Notes: generated from the sequence alone by a model not told the origin. Shown: positions 1-12,922, counted from the first letter of the stretch. The stretch is 64,000 nt of DNA from Chalara sp. BL73 (GCA_918026815.1 CAKJVC010000058.1:310001-374000), one strand, 5' to 3'. Numbers and translations are program-made.

Positions 1-232
1 GCTATGATGCAGTAGGTCTGACCTCAATCGAGTCGGAACACTGGATGAACATATCACCCAAGCCAGATCTTTGCCATCGGCTAATTATCTATGGGGATGG
101 ATATTCTATACAATCAACGCGGGGTGAAGATCTGCCGGAGTGGGTGGTAAGTATTTAGTGTCTACGATATCGATACTTTATATACCAGGCCGTTTGCAAG
201 GGCATGATCACTATTGCCATGGACGTGCTCAT

Positions 233-2515
233 TCATGTATCCAAATCTCCGCTATCACCTAAGCCCGTCAAAGGGCCCGCTAATCCCATCATCCGCCGGC
301 TGACAAGATCCTCACTGCTGGCCAGGCTGACCATGCTCTTCTTCCGCGAGAGTTTGTCCTTCTCCCCGTCCGCTTTCCGCTTGTCCATCTCCTCCCTCAG
401 GAGCTTCTCCTTCTGTTTCCGTTCCCCTCTCTTTCTCTCCTCCCGCGCCTCCGCCGCCTTGGCTTTCTCTTTCCTGGAACTGCTCATGCTCATCTCAAGC
501 CCGAAATCTTCATCCCCACTACTCTCTGTCGGTAGTCTGCGGTGGTGTAGTCCACCCCTCGAACTACGATATTCAACAGGCGTCTGAAGGCCAGATATTA
601 GTTCCTTCTGCTCAGCCTCAGCAAAGATGTTATCAATCCAACGGCTGCATCGCAAAATGTATTTCCATCCTTCAGGATACACGCTCACGAATTGCAGAAA
701 CCCATGACTAATGCCCGGGATTAACGCTACCTCGACAACATCCCGATCATCAAACTCCTTGCGGAGATGCACATTGTGTGCCTGCTCGGCCCGGTGCTTG
801 GCTTCTTTGGCGCGACGCAGACGTCCAGCAAAAATGACCGTATCATCCACCAATGGATCTCGCTCTCCTGTGAGAAAGTATGTCTTGGGAAAGAGAGCCA
901 GTAATGAGTCTGGTGCTAGGATAGGCGAGAGGAGATAATCTTGACTGAAATCTGGTCGATTATGGGGCCCGATGTAGAGAATAATCATTGCCCGCATCAT
1001 CTCTGGAGTCAGAATACGGTCGCTGAAGTATGAAAGCATAGACGACATTGCGAGACGAGTCTTCATGGGTTCCGGATGGTGTGAGCCAGAAGGACGACGG
1101 TTATGGTTTCTAGTGACCGGTGGCGAAAGCAAATTAGATGGTGCAGTAGAGAACTTGGGTTGAGGGGTCGTGAGTGCGTCAATGGTTGGGCTGTTGTCCT
1201 CATCGTTGGGTGGGGAGGATAGTTTTTGAGGAGAAAAGTAATCATCCACTTCGCCCTCAGACTGGTGAGGCGTACCTGCTGCCATGGTATACTGCATGCT
1301 TTTCCTTCGCATGATTCCAGCATTTGTTTTCCGCGTTCGCCGGTCTTTGATCAAGGACATCTGCTCATCTGTCATCCAGTTCCCAATGTTCATATCTAAA
1401 CCAGGATATATCAGGACTAATCCCGCTGGGATTGGAAGAGAGCTTTCGCCCAAAAATTGTCGCGTATCAGTTGATCCAGATTCTAGAATCATCAGGGTAG
1501 TGCCTGTAGCTAAATTACCACCTGCGCTATCTCCAGTGATGACTACTTTGGGAATAACGTCCCCGGAAAGACCAACACAACGTCCTCTGCTCGCAATGAT
1601 CATACTGTAGACATCGTAACATTCATTTAAGGCATATGGGTACGGAAACTCTGGCGACTTTTTGTAGTCCAAACTCAAGACAGGGAGGCCTGTTTTCCCA
1701 GCCCATGCAAATAGTTTGTCATCGTTTGTTCTCGGATCCATCGCTACGAATCCTCCACCAGGTATGTCTAGCACAATCTTTGTATGTGTTTTCAGCGCCG
1801 AAAGTGGTCCATCAAAATACAGCCATCCGTTCACAGGCTCCTTATAGTCACTCTTTTGAGGTCGCTGAATCCGAATCTGACGTGGGGGGTATCGCATCAA
1901 CCTGGGTCGTAGTAGATTCTGCAAGAATTTCAAATACGGCGTTGTCCCCTTGTTCCAGCTCACCCGCATATGATCAACAGTCAGCATTGCCCTAACCTTG
2001 CGAACCTTCTCGTCTGCCTGCTCAGCAGCTATAAGATAGTATATCGTAAAGACTATGCTTGCGATATCTCTCAGCCATTTCTTTCGTATCCGCATCGCAG
2101 ACCAGAAGCCTGCGTCCAGCGCTGTTGTGACCCATGTTGCCCGGAAATACGATCGAGTGTACAGATTAGCTAGAGGTTCAGGGCATTCAAGGCCCAGGAG
2201 TTTCCCAAGATTGCGTGCGATATACAAATATAGAAGAGTCACAACAACGGTCTGCCATGGTGTAAGGAGTTTCGAAAGTCGACGGGACAGCTTGCGGACG
2301 GTTGGAGGGCCATGATGGTTTCCCCTGCCAGAAGTTAGTATGCTACTGATTTGGAAGAAGCATGTATTACATACTTAAAGAGGTAGAACGACCAGAAGGA
2401 AACTACAGCTAGGACCTGGATTTTCCGAAACTGGACGGAGGGTCGTCCTAAGACATGATCTTGTGGTTATCAGCATATGCAACCCCTGCCCGATAATGCG
2501 CTTCTCACCTATCAT
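233..2515 (-). CDS. Membrane-associated alpha/beta hydrolase, hormone-sensitive-lipase type
   Basis: Serine hydrolase of the alpha/beta-hydrolase-3 (HSL) family, probably a lipid or ester hydrolase; the substrate cannot be told from sequence. Model: exons 2515-2509, 2459-2375 and 2324-233, giving 727 residues. The HSL oxyanion motif PGGGF is near residue 220, the nucleophile elbow GDSAGGN near 292, the acid in GERDPLVDD near 517 and the histidine in GISHGF near 570. Hydrophobic stretches near residues 15-28 and 48-60 suggest membrane anchoring. The tail after about residue 600 is highly charged (Lys/Arg/Glu-rich) and probably disordered. A low-complexity insert (about 360-460, Ser/Pro/Asn-rich) splits the catalytic domain. 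The uninterrupted frame begins only at 2242 and without an ATG; the two upstream exons restore an ATG start. The 7-base first exon is the weakest part. Confidence 0.85.
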
Positions 2516-3467
2516 ATTGGCATTTGGAGGTATCTGCAAGAAAGCTTCATGAATAAAGAAAGGCTTGCATGCAGCAACAAGGGTCCATTGACAAGGAGAA
2601 ATAAGGATACAGGTCTAATGCGATTGCGAATTCGTCTCAATTATGCCAGCAAAGAGAGAGAGAGAGAGGAAGTTCCCGTCCTTCCATGCACAATAGGTTT
2701 AGGTCATGTTGTTAGGCCGGATTATTTGCTTATACTTTTCATTTTCTTTTCGAAGCGTATGACCTTGCCTCGGACACGATAGGATTGGTCGAAAGCAGCA
2801 GAATGACGGAGGCTCTTGGTGGAATGCGGTCGTAGAAGTGACATGTGAATGCTGACTAATAACAAACCCCACCTGGTCCGCAACATCACGTGGTCAACGA
2901 CTGAAAATGGTATGGTTTGGGGCACGAGTTTATATCCATCTACTGTTATATACTTCCCTTTTTGGGCCATAAGCTAACTATCCTTATCTAGTAAGTTTGA
3001 TAGAAACACTTCTCCTTACACTTCAGTTTATCGACTACTGCAGACTAGTCCTTGAAGCATCAAAAGCATTAGTTTGGGCACTGGTAGACAGCATTGCCTG
3101 ATGCTGCGAGCCTATACTTCCAGTCGAGTAGCAATATAGAACCGAGTGGATATATTTATCAATTATTCGCGAAGTGCATGATGGGAAATCTTAATCTTTA
3201 TGAATCTTATCGCAAATTGTCCTTTTAAAACATCTAGATCTATTCTCATTGGAATAAGTAAGATATAAGATGACTCTTTCTTTGCAGTTGCTACATGGCA
3301 CACATGTTTGCCTTAAGTTCTGGCACCCAAGAATTCTGCGTCCTTGGGCCGACACCATGCTCTTATGGCACCTCCTCCTCTTCAGGGGCCATGATATGAG
3401 ACCCGGAATATTACTTCACTCTACTATTTGAAGAGGTGCTTGCACATGATGCCTCGTGGCCTCGTGG
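2516..3467. other. Intergenic, no gene seen
   Basis: Upstream flank of the hydrolase and downstream flank of the small secreted protein gene. It contains a GA dinucleotide run at about 2653-2668 and a short minus-strand open frame (2722-2970) with no recognisable features. Confidence 0.5.
2653..2668. repeat. (GA)n microsatellite
   Basis: About eight AG units in a row in the 5' flank of the hydrolase gene. Confidence 0.8.
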
Positions 3468-3939
3468 CTATGTTATGTCAGCATTGATTTGGTTTTGAGA
3501 GGGCTCGAGACGATCCCATTCTGACCAAGATATTTCTTGAATCAATGAAGAGACACATACATCCCCACAGCACACGCCCACACCCTGTTCCACCTCATCC
3601 AATATACAAGTGTAGTTTGTTGGTTTCTCCCACTTTTCTTGTTCGGGGATTGGCCAGGCATAAAAACCTGTGACAACCATTAGCCAAACATCTATGTAGC
3701 GATATGATTCGTCCGCCCAAGCACTTGCAATTTACGCCGGTAAACTCATAATCTGTCCCATTTCCATCCTTCTGCTTTGTAAAACGAAGCTGTGTATGTC
3801 TCGAATACCCCAAGATCTTGTAGATATGGTCGCAGCAGCTAGGTAATAAAGGGCTGCCTTTGGAGTCTGTTGCGGAAGAAGAGCAATTCCAGGCAGTGGC
3901 TGTTCCAAGGAACAAACAGGAAAGAGAATAGAACCGCAT
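3468..3939 (-). CDS. Small secreted cysteine-rich protein, 3' structure unresolved
   Basis: The reading frame from the ATG at 3939 starts with a classic signal peptide (hydrophobic core, Ala-Thr-Ala before the likely cleavage, then WNC) and is followed by a CC pair and further Cys, as in fungal small secreted proteins. That frame runs to 3595. A second frame (3680-3468) covers the 3' half and looks more protein-like, with YTC and a VGVCCG motif. A likely acceptor (CACAG) lies between them near 3675. No GT donor of the right phase joins the frames; a GC donor at the Gly codon near 3722, or a one-base sequence difference, would. I do not recognise the family. The secreted character is seen in the sequence; any role in host interaction is inference. 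Confidence 0.45.
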
Positions 3940-4376
3940 TCTTTTCGTGGGTCGCTAAGCTGTGATAGGTAATAGCTGCAAATGCAGTTATACTTGCACT
4001 TAAGCACTGAGGACTTCTAGATTATATATGCCATAGAATCAGGGGCAATTCAAGCTTTTATTAAATGTCTCTGAAGTACATTTGCTGTACCATCAACAGT
4101 ATTGTGGAAGATGGCAAGGAAATTATGTTGCACAATGGAAATGATGTCGTGAAACAGGAATCTGTGCCGTGTATACAAAAAGTTCATGTGCGGGTAATCA
4201 AGATTCTCAAACTTGCGTTCTGAGAATATTTTTCAGCTGCAGCTTTTAAGACATTCCATAATCACTATTTAGCGGGCATCAACTCCCTAAAAGCATGAGG
4301 CCCTAAGTACGACCGCTGTCTTGACTCGCTATTTACGACCCTAGGATCATTTGCAATAAGATCTACCTACTTCTGA
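3940..4376. other. Intergenic, no gene seen
   Basis: AT-rich spacer holding the promoter side of the small secreted protein gene and the 3' flank of the next gene. Confidence 0.5.
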
Positions 4377-5896
4377 TCAGCGATACAAATATTTTTTAGT
4401 CTGATTTTGATTGGGTCTGCAAACCTCTTTTGCGATCTTGTTCATCTGTGCCCTGCATTCACGCCGTGCTTGCTGCAAGCCAACTAAAGTCAGTGGGTAT
4501 GGCTGAGGATTGTCTTTTGATTTGCCAGCGATGTTGCTTGTTATATTTTCATATCCAGTCCTTGGTCTATCAAATTTCGAGGTAGTCGCCAAGCCGTGTG
4601 TGGTTCTGTCAGACGATTTAGCTCCTCCTTGTACCGTTACTGTATTATCTAGTGATTTCGACGCTGTTTTTATCATTAGTCCGATGCAGACCACTAAGAA
4701 TTTTTTTTTACCATGTTCAATCTCCTGCAAAATATGTTTATATTCAAAAAAGTCATTCAAAAGGTTTTCTGTATAGCTTTCTGCAAGTCCATAATTGAGT
4801 GGTTCAGACTTGAGAGGTAGACGCTCGTAACTTTGTAAAGCTGTGTAACTCGTTATTACAGCACTATGCAAGGTCAGATTTGGCGGATTTATTTTAGGCT
4901 CAGGCCTAACTTACTGCGTTCTCTGGGGAAACTCCAGTACTTTATCTGGGAAATTAAAAGCCGCTTCTTGTACGCTTTCGATTGTCCAGTCATTATCTGC
5001 AGGGTCTTGTGTTGTGTCACCAATCCAAGCTATGCTATAGAATATCAGTCCCAGTATAATATTCAAGCGGATCTCGATTATTCAATTAGTTAAATACCTA
5101 ATTGATACTGACACTTCATTATCAGTGATAAGCTTTTGCAACTTGGACAGCCCTGTGGCGACCTCTGGACTTTTGGGCTCCTTAAAGCCTAATTCCAGGG
5201 CTGCTTTCACACCTGGTATGTTTGCTTCCGAGGTCACATTAAAAGACATGAGTGCATTAAACTCTCCTCCTTCGATAAAGCCAGAGATGAAACAATCGCC
5301 ATATACCTCATTAAACTCGTCGGACTTCAATCCGGGAATAGAGCGGATTTCGGTGATGTCTTTGGCGTCGAACTGCCGTGTAATGACCCTTACTTGGACG
5401 AGGTAGTTGATGTCACTTCCTTTGATGTTCTCTACACTAACAAAGGCTGTGGAGGGTTAGAATCAAAGTGCAAAGGCCATGCAAGCAGTTTTCCTCACCT
5501 CCAGATGTATTGTCTAGAACTCCATTCTCTCTGATCACAACGGCTCCTGTCTGGATTCAGGCTTTGCCATGGGCTAATATATCAATGGCCATTCTTACCG
5601 CTGAGGCTCATGGCATCAATTATGTCGCTTGCATTCTCAACAAACTTTGAAGTCCATGTTATCCGACTGGCATCCGCTTTATCATGCGCAGTCAGAGGAT
5701 TCGCCGCATCAATACTCTTACTCGGTACTTGTTCAACCGCATCATTTATGCATAGCTGCTGAGTATATGAATTGAAGCTGAGAGATTTTAGTTAGAATAA
5801 TTAGTAGAAGAAGCTAAAGAAAACAAGAAGGCAATCTGACCCTGCTCCAATACTTATAGTCGTATTGTACGGAACCAACCGCAATGGAGTGGTCAT
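4377..5896 (-). CDS. Six-exon uncharacterised fungal protein (orphan family)
   Basis: Assembled from splice signals: exons 5896-5841, 5777-5599, 5546-5499, 5446-5098, 5034-4915 and 4863-4377, total 1239 bases, 412 residues plus stop. All junctions keep frame. No single long open frame reveals it. Features: an N-terminal Asn/Ser/Thr-rich start (MTTPLRLVPYN), a central motif YGDCFISGFIEGGEFNAL, a WTIESV segment, then FPQRTHAVITSYTAL. I recall similar patterns in uncharacterised proteins of other Pezizomycotina, so this is probably a conserved but unnamed family. There is no signal peptide. A hydrophobic patch (FLVVCIGLMI) lies in the last exon; the C-terminal 100 residues are polar and charged. 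Function unknown. Confidence 0.75.
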
Positions 5897-6983
5897 TGTA
5901 TCGACTCAGCTATGGGAGGTCCGCTCTCAAGGTTCCGATTCCATCCAAACATTGGCCTTCTAATTGACCTGCTCTTGTGTAGAGAAGGAATATTGCTCTG
6001 AAAGTTGATTGCTTTAGACCCAAAAGAGGGAATGTTCTCCACAAGCCAAATCGAGAACGGAGGCCGTGCACCCGAAGAATCCCTGTAAGTTGAGGCTGAA
6101 GATTTCGTAAGCAGCACACCCAACATTTTGATCATGCTCATAACCGACGTCTCCAAGCACCACTCGTGATCCACTACCCAAAATCCTCAAAAAATTAGAA
6201 ATGAGAAGGCTTAACCATCATTTCTTACAGCGGCAAGTAGCCAGAGAAGAATTAACCAGTATTTGACCTATCTCATAGCTTCAGACCATGATGACTATTG
6301 GTAAAAGAGAATACTCATTACAAGGATTTATCTCGTATTAGATTGCTCCCAGTATGTAAATTGCAACTGATCTAAAAACATGTGATTCATATTCGTATTT
6401 GGAATTTTAATTTTTTGGGAGTTTTCAGGTATTGTGTAAAACATTGGAGCATTAAAGGAGCTGAAGATTTCGTCGTTTAATCTTAGTCCATGGCTCAGAC
6501 ATTCAGGTCGATATCCAAGAGCAGCTGACGAAAAACGTCGTAGGCTAATTTTTGATAAACTTGATAGATATTAACTCGAAAGGGCCTTGAGGTAATCATA
6601 AAAGAGGCTTGCTACTATGGCTCAGGTGTTAATATCTAGTCTTCTGGACCCGTTGAAGCCCCTGAATAAGCGAGGTCTCCACAAAAAGGAACCAGCAAGG
6701 AGCAGCCTTCTCTCACCTATGTCTTCGATTGCAATTTTTGAAGGTGCGCATGTACATCAGACGTGCAACAAAAATATGACACTCTTTCAGGAACGCTATT
6801 GGTGAACCACAGCATTAGAATTGTGAAGCGGTCTGTCACTCCTCTTCAGCCTGAGCCTCACCAACGATAAGCCAACCGCCAGCCATAACCATACCTGATG
6901 CGAATATATCAATTCTGATCATCTGACTCCTGATTTCAAATAGAACTGACCTCGGCAATACCTCAAAGTTCTACATCTTCATC
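5897..6983. other. Intergenic between divergent genes, no gene seen
   Basis: About 1.1 kb separating the minus-strand orphan gene from the plus-strand unknown gene. It is AT-rich and shows short open frames only (longest 93 codons on minus, 5893-6174), which overlap the promoter and lack protein-like character. Confidence 0.5.
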
Positions 6984-8380
6984 ATGGCGCCTGCTGCTGT
7001 GATAACATCGGACCAGCATGCCGCAACCACAGGGCAGCATGGGAATTCAAAGAGGGCAGATAAAACTTATGGTGAACTCGAGAACTCAGTTCACGCACAG
7101 ATCAGCATGCCAAAAGCCCACAAAAAGGCCTCCACGCCTGCAGCAGGTGCTTTTGCAGCTGGCAGACCGGCACGCACAATGCGTAATGTCACGCCTTTCG
7201 AGCGGCTCCCAAGACGTATAAGCTCTGGTGACTATAGTGGCAAGACATACGAGCCTTTGGAACGCGTGAATGGAAAAGAAAGCGTAGCGAGAGTCACGTA
7301 AGTTCCCAATATCCATACAGCTTCAAAGAAGCTGACAAGGATTATAGAGCCCACGCATTGTCAAAACCTCAACTCCCGCAACAATCGAGTCAAGCACCGG
7401 CTTCGCCATCCAGCACAATTATTTCTCCAAAAAGCCAGGGACTAAGCCTCACACCTCCACAAAGAATACTTTGCTGCGACAAAACAACTCTCAAAATCCA
7501 TCAACATTTTCCCGAAGATTACGATACGGCTGTCAGACTTCTGATGGAGAATCGCAAGGGAAGGTTTCCTCACCGCACGGTCAATGCGCTTGACTTCAAA
7601 ATTCCATGGATGAATTTCGATTATATCATAGGCATTACCACCATCAATCACCAACATATTGAGAAAGAATCTCCTCGAGTCTTATGCTTCCAATTGCAGA
7701 GCGATGCTTATAGAACAGAGTGCATGGAAGTCTTGAACAGAGATCTTGTCGTAGCTCATAGGCAAGATGACGAACTACTTCAGAAGCAGTGAGTATATAT
7801 TCTGTAGCTCCTCATTATTTGACTATATATTTAGAGATAAGCTAACATTTTATGTTATGTCAAGATGCCTGATCAGAACAGAAGGCGGTGTCGAGTTTGC
7901 CTGCGAAACCCATACCGATATGTGGTTCTTATGCTATCGATTGTTGCATTGGGAGGGGAATGCTGAAGAGACCGCCAATATGCTGAGCCTTCGGGAGCCT
8001 GTAAGAGGATGAGCTCATTCCTGATATGACAGGAAAAGTCATTTATGCTGGAGAGAGATGCACAGAGTGGACATAAGAACGCTACTAGTCTTATACTTAG
8101 CGAAACTTCTTACCCAAACGACGATATATTGCAAGAAATCCATGCTAAACAAACAAACCCACAATTACCACACCAGGTAATGTTGGTTTCTTTAAGACTA
8201 TAATTCCACAGACACAGAAAAGCTGATATTGAGGTATAACTAATACTCTGAATTTAAGTGTCTTGGCAGGAATGTGAATCTTGGTATAGGCTGGATAACG
8301 AAGTGCTCGATCTAATCGCCCACCGCAAGAGTCTCATTCTTCTGCATAACGTTAGCCCATCTTACTGGCTTCGATGGTAG
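6984..8380 (+). CDS. Five-exon protein of unknown function
   Basis: Exons 6984-7297, 7348-7788, 7865-8000, 8033-8176 and 8270-8380, total 1146 bases, 381 residues; every junction keeps frame and uses GT..AG. The first 100 residues are polar and Ala/Lys-rich (disordered). A compact middle part (from about residue 150: RILCCDKTTLKIHQHF, then HRTVNALDFKIPWMNFDYII) looks folded. The final part holds WFLCYRLLHW and ends SYWLRW. No known domain recognised. A shorter reading that ignores the donor at 8001 would stop at 8012; the longer model is preferred because the next two exons stay open and end in Trp-rich protein-like sequence. Intron 3 (8001-8032, 32 bases) is unusually short. Confidence 0.65.
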
Positions 8381-8483
8381 TGGCGTAGGTTTCAGACGCG
8401 GGCCCAGTGGAAAGCTTGATTTTTATACTACAATTCCTGAACCCGAGCGCTCCTGGGTATAATCTCCTATCTCATGAAAGCAA

Positions 8484-11400
8484 TCAAACAAATACCAATC
8501 GACTCCTGAGCCCGCTCCATTCCTCAGGATCGACTATTTCAACCTCTCGTCCCAGTGAGCCACTCTTCTCCCATCCTGGCAAGTGCAATTGAACCTTGGC
8601 AGCTGCAGTCCTGATACTCTTGCCCAAGCCTCTGTTGACATCTTGTTCCGTGAGAATTTTGCCCTTTTGCTCAACCTCCATACGCCAACTTCTCCATGCC
8701 TCAAAGCCCTCACGCTGTTTGGCAACATGATGTTGTGGAGTATTCTTGGCGGGTCGCCAAGCTAGACGATCTTTCGGCATCTTCGAAAGGTCATATATCT
8801 CGGCAGTCTTAGTAAGGTTGAGGAGCTCGTTGAGGACATCGCTAGCTTCTGTAACGACCAGATCCTTTCGTTGTTCGTCTTTGCCTTTTGGTTTCTTGAG
8901 AGGGGTCTGGAGCCAGGTATAGGATTGATGATCGGTGAGCCGAGCGCGGCGATTATCTTCTCTCAAATATCTTAAGGCCGCTTGCAAGGACGCAATCTCA
9001 GTTTTCAGGGCATCCATCTGTCGAGCTGTAGCTACAGCTCGCTCCTGACCCGCTTTAGATCCAGGGGCTATAGCCCCCATAGACTTGGCATCTTCTGCAA
9101 TCTTCTTCCATTTTTCCCCTTCGGCCTCCATACGGGCAAGATCCTTATTTTGAATTTTGATTGTATCGCTAAGAATAAGCTCTTGTTTCTTTGCCTCCTC
9201 AATCCGGCGCTCAAGGTCATTAATTTGCTCATTCTTTTTCGTGGCATCGCGCATACGAGACTCGAGGAGCTCAATCTTGACTGATGCTTCTTCCAATGTC
9301 TGATCTCGCATTGCAATGATCGTAGCGCGTTCATGATTATCTTCTCGAAGACGCCGAAGTTCTTCTTCGGCATCAATTGAAACGGTTTTTGAGGACTTGA
9401 GCTCCTGAGATCGTAGAGCCCATGGGGATGGCAGACGCTCAAATTCTTCCGCCATCTCGAGGTCAGACGCCATATTAGCAAGCTCACCTAGCCCACTTGA
9501 AAGCGTACGGATCTTGTTGAGATAGGTAGAGAAAAGGTCAGACTCGCTGGACGCGAATACGTTGAACACAGTACGATGCACGGTGCCCTGGACCTCGAGA
9601 TATGTAAACGGCTCAACTCTGCCTTCTTCGTGGAGAAGCCCATAAAGATCAACCCCTGCTTGACGGGCGAATTCAGCCAACTCTTGCGTCGATGTTTCAC
9701 ACTGCTCGAAAGATTGGATCGTGTCTGGTTTCAGTGATAAAGAACGTGTCTTGAGATCTTCCAGCGCACGAACTGCTTTGCTGATGACTACTTTTGCACT
9801 TCTAGTCTGTGAAATCACAGTATCAGCTTTTCGGTTGAAATGCTGAGCGAGTTCATCTTCGTCACCCTGACTAGGAATTACTCTTTGAACCATACTTTTA
9901 GCTGCAGACATCGCACCCGCAGCACTCTCAAGATGGCTCTGCATGACAAGCGCTCGCATATGCACATCATCAGCGTATGTGGCCAAGCCATCAGAGATAT
10001 GTACTTCAGCAAGGTGGGACATGAGGGCAATGGTGCGTTGTAGTTCAACAGCACATGCTTTCTCCTTGAGATCATCGCGCCGCAAGCCATCGATCCATCC
10101 GTTTAATGCCCTCTCAACGGGTTCAAGCTCATAGAGAGCCCCTTCATACTTCGCGAACTGCTCCGTTGAACAGTGGCTGATGGCCTGGACGAACCTATCA
10201 CACATTGCAGCAACCCACGACAGCTTATCAAGCACATCAAACGCCGCAAAAATGTCGTCTTCATGACCGGCTGGTGGTGGTCCATTGACCCGTTCCTTGA
10301 CAAATCCGGACAATAGGTTCGCCTTAAACCCAACACGCTTAAAGCGAAGTAAAGCCAGCACGGAGTCTCTGTCGCTGTGAAATGCTTCTGGAAGGAATAA
10401 TTGAACAATAGCTAGATGTTCTGAAGCTTCTTCTGCATCGAGTCTACGTAATTCGAGATCAATAGTCTTAATCTGGGTTTTTGCTGCGGAGACCTGAAGC
10501 TTCATGTTGAGATCCATCATCGCTCGTGATCTGCTATTTAATTGCTCAGACTCAGTCTCAGTCACTGCATGCGACGCACGCATATCTTCAAGATCACTTT
10601 GAAGATTGGTAACAAGCTCCCTGAACTTTGACAATGTGTACTCCATGTCTTCCATAGCTTGTTCTTGCTGTGCAGCACGGCGTGCTTGCTCGATTATAAC
10701 ACTTTCCTTGAAATCAATATCCTCTTGCATCTCCTTCTCTGTCTCAACATGATTGATCTCCAGCTCATCATTGAGTTCTCTTAGGCTTTCAAGGTCCTCG
10801 ATAGCTAATTGAAGCTCTTTGATGTTATCTTCTAGTTCGCCGTTCTTTTCTGAAAGTTCTAAAATCATTATGTCTGCCGTTGCCGCATTGTCCAACTGTT
10901 CTCGAAGGTTTTCCACATCCAACAGAGACTGGTCGAATTTGCCCTTGATATCATGATACTGATCCTTGAAAGTAGTCAAATCCCGTAAATCTTGTTCTAA
11001 CCCTTTTATCTCATGTTTAAGATCAGATTCGGTTTGTTGGGTCATGTCGCGTAGACGTAACAGTGCCTCCTTCAGCCGCTCATTACTTCGTTCCATCTGA
11101 AGCCAACCCTGACTTGACTTTTCCTCAATTGTCATTTCACCACCCAGCTCAGCATTTTCTGCCTTTAGGATTTCCACCTCCATTTGTAGCTCATCTCTCA
11201 ATTCTTCGAGCCCTTGGACTTGAGATTTATAACTGTCAGCAGTTTCTTCCGCAATCTCCCTGTCAACCAAGGCATGGTCAAGTTCTATTTCGTGATCTGC
11301 TTGCATGTTTTCGAGCTGTTCATTTCGAGCATCCAGATCTTTGAGCTCTTGACGGAGCTGCTTTAATTCCTCTTGCTGTGGCTGATATTTAGCTTGCATT

Positions 11401-12559
11401 TTCTGAATGATATTTTCGAATTTGTCTCGCTCCGTCTTAAGTTGCTCCATCGCTTTCAACTTATCACGATCCTCAAGTCGCTTTTTCTCCATCAAACGGA
11501 GCTTTGTCTTTAAATCTTCGATTTCGCGGCTTGCAGCTGTGCTAGATCCTGCGCTTCGTTGAGCTACAGGAGATGCTGTACTGCCAGATGAAGCTGGAGA
11601 GGCGGCTTTACGATCCATAGCCGCAGTCCGAGCTAAAGCTGGGCTGATGCGCTTGGGGGACGCATTTCCTTGACTATTTTTATCTGGAGAACCTCTACCT
11701 TCATCGCCTGTGTCATTACCACTACCAGAGCTCGTCCTGCTGCTTAAATGTGAGCCGATGGAGCCAATTCGAGCTGAATTTGGTCGTACTCCAACATTTG
11801 GCTTTGGTGCCAACGACTGTCGGGTACTGGGAGCTCTGCTTGGCGGAGGAGCTGCCGCTCTGTTGGCAACGCTAGTGCCTCCTGCTAGAGACTGGCGTCG
11901 TCCTGCCGGAGCTGGGGGAGGACCCATCGATGTTCTACTTCCTGCCGTACTTGTGCGGGCTGGTTTCGTCATTGTTATGGATGGTGTTCTTGTGTTGGAG
12001 GGTGTGCCGGTTCGGGGAGTTGAGGTGGTTGATGTGTTCGCAGAGAGCTGTTTCGTGGGAGATTTTGTAGGTGACTAACTGTGTTAGGGCTTCTAATAAA
12101 GATCGGATAGAGAGAGACACGTACTCGCAGCATGCTGGAGGGACGAGATCTTGTGACTGGGCTTGGGCTTGTTGAATTCATGCTCACCCTCTTTGCTGCC
12201 CCTACATCTGGCACTGAGCTTAACCGACGCCCAGCCGCTGTGCTCACAACACTGCTGGGCCTTGTTGTCTTCTTCAGAGGAATAGCAGCTGGCTTTGTAG
12301 GTGGTTCTGGTTGAGCTGGAAGTGCTGGAGGAGATTGCTCAATCAGAGAGACCGCAGCAGGTCGGACGAACATTCCCCTTCCATCCTCACAGGTGAAGTA
12401 CCTCTCCCCTTGAACGCTTCCATCGTTCTTGCCGCTGTGATCCCCCAGCTCCACGCCTATCCACGTTCCATGCTGAAAATGAGCTAGCCCTACATATCGA
12501 ATTGTTGCTAAACGGCCATCCGCAAGCTGAACGACTTGTCCATTGGAGAACTCGGCCAT
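8484..12559 (-). CDS. ro-3: Dynactin p150-Glued subunit
   Basis: Largest dynactin subunit, which links cytoplasmic dynein to microtubules for organelle and nuclear transport. Two exons, 12559-12125 and 12074-8484 (50-base intron), 1341 residues, close to other filamentous fungal p150 proteins. Residues about 1-70 form a CAP-Gly domain with the microtubule-tip motif GKNDGS. A Ser/Pro/Arg-rich basic linker follows (about 75-270). Then come long heptad-type coiled coils (about 285-630), a more globular middle region, and a further coiled coil near 995-1085. The intron falls in the basic linker. The 3' end lies about 100 bases from the convergent upstream gene. Homologues are ro-3 in Neurospora, nudM in Aspergillus, NIP100 in yeast and DCTN1 in animals. 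Confidence 0.95.
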
Positions 12560-12922
12560 GCTGCGCGAGTTATCTAAATCTTGAATCCATGAACCGCACG
12601 TGCTTTATTCTTACAGAATGGGTTGTGACTTGATCTCCACAAACAATAATAATGTTAATACAAACGTCGCGGTTTAGAAAGGGGGACGCGAGAAGTGTGG
12701 CTGGTGTGATTGTTGCGCCACATGTATAATTGAGCTTGGCACACAGGTATGACTCCCATTCTACATAAGCTCATATAAGAATCTCTCCCTCATCCTCTAT
12801 TTGTATTTATGCATTTACTCTAAAAATATTTTAAGCTTTAATTTTAATTTTACTTTATCTTGAGTTGACATTCGTAAATAGGAGAAAGATTAGCTTGGAG
12901 GTAAAACTCTTACTTTACAATC
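12560..12922. promoter_or_regulatory. Divergent promoter region, dynactin p150 / F-box gene
   Basis: 363 bases between two start codons facing apart. The half nearest the F-box gene is strongly T/A-rich. No specific factor site can be supported. Confidence 0.5.
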
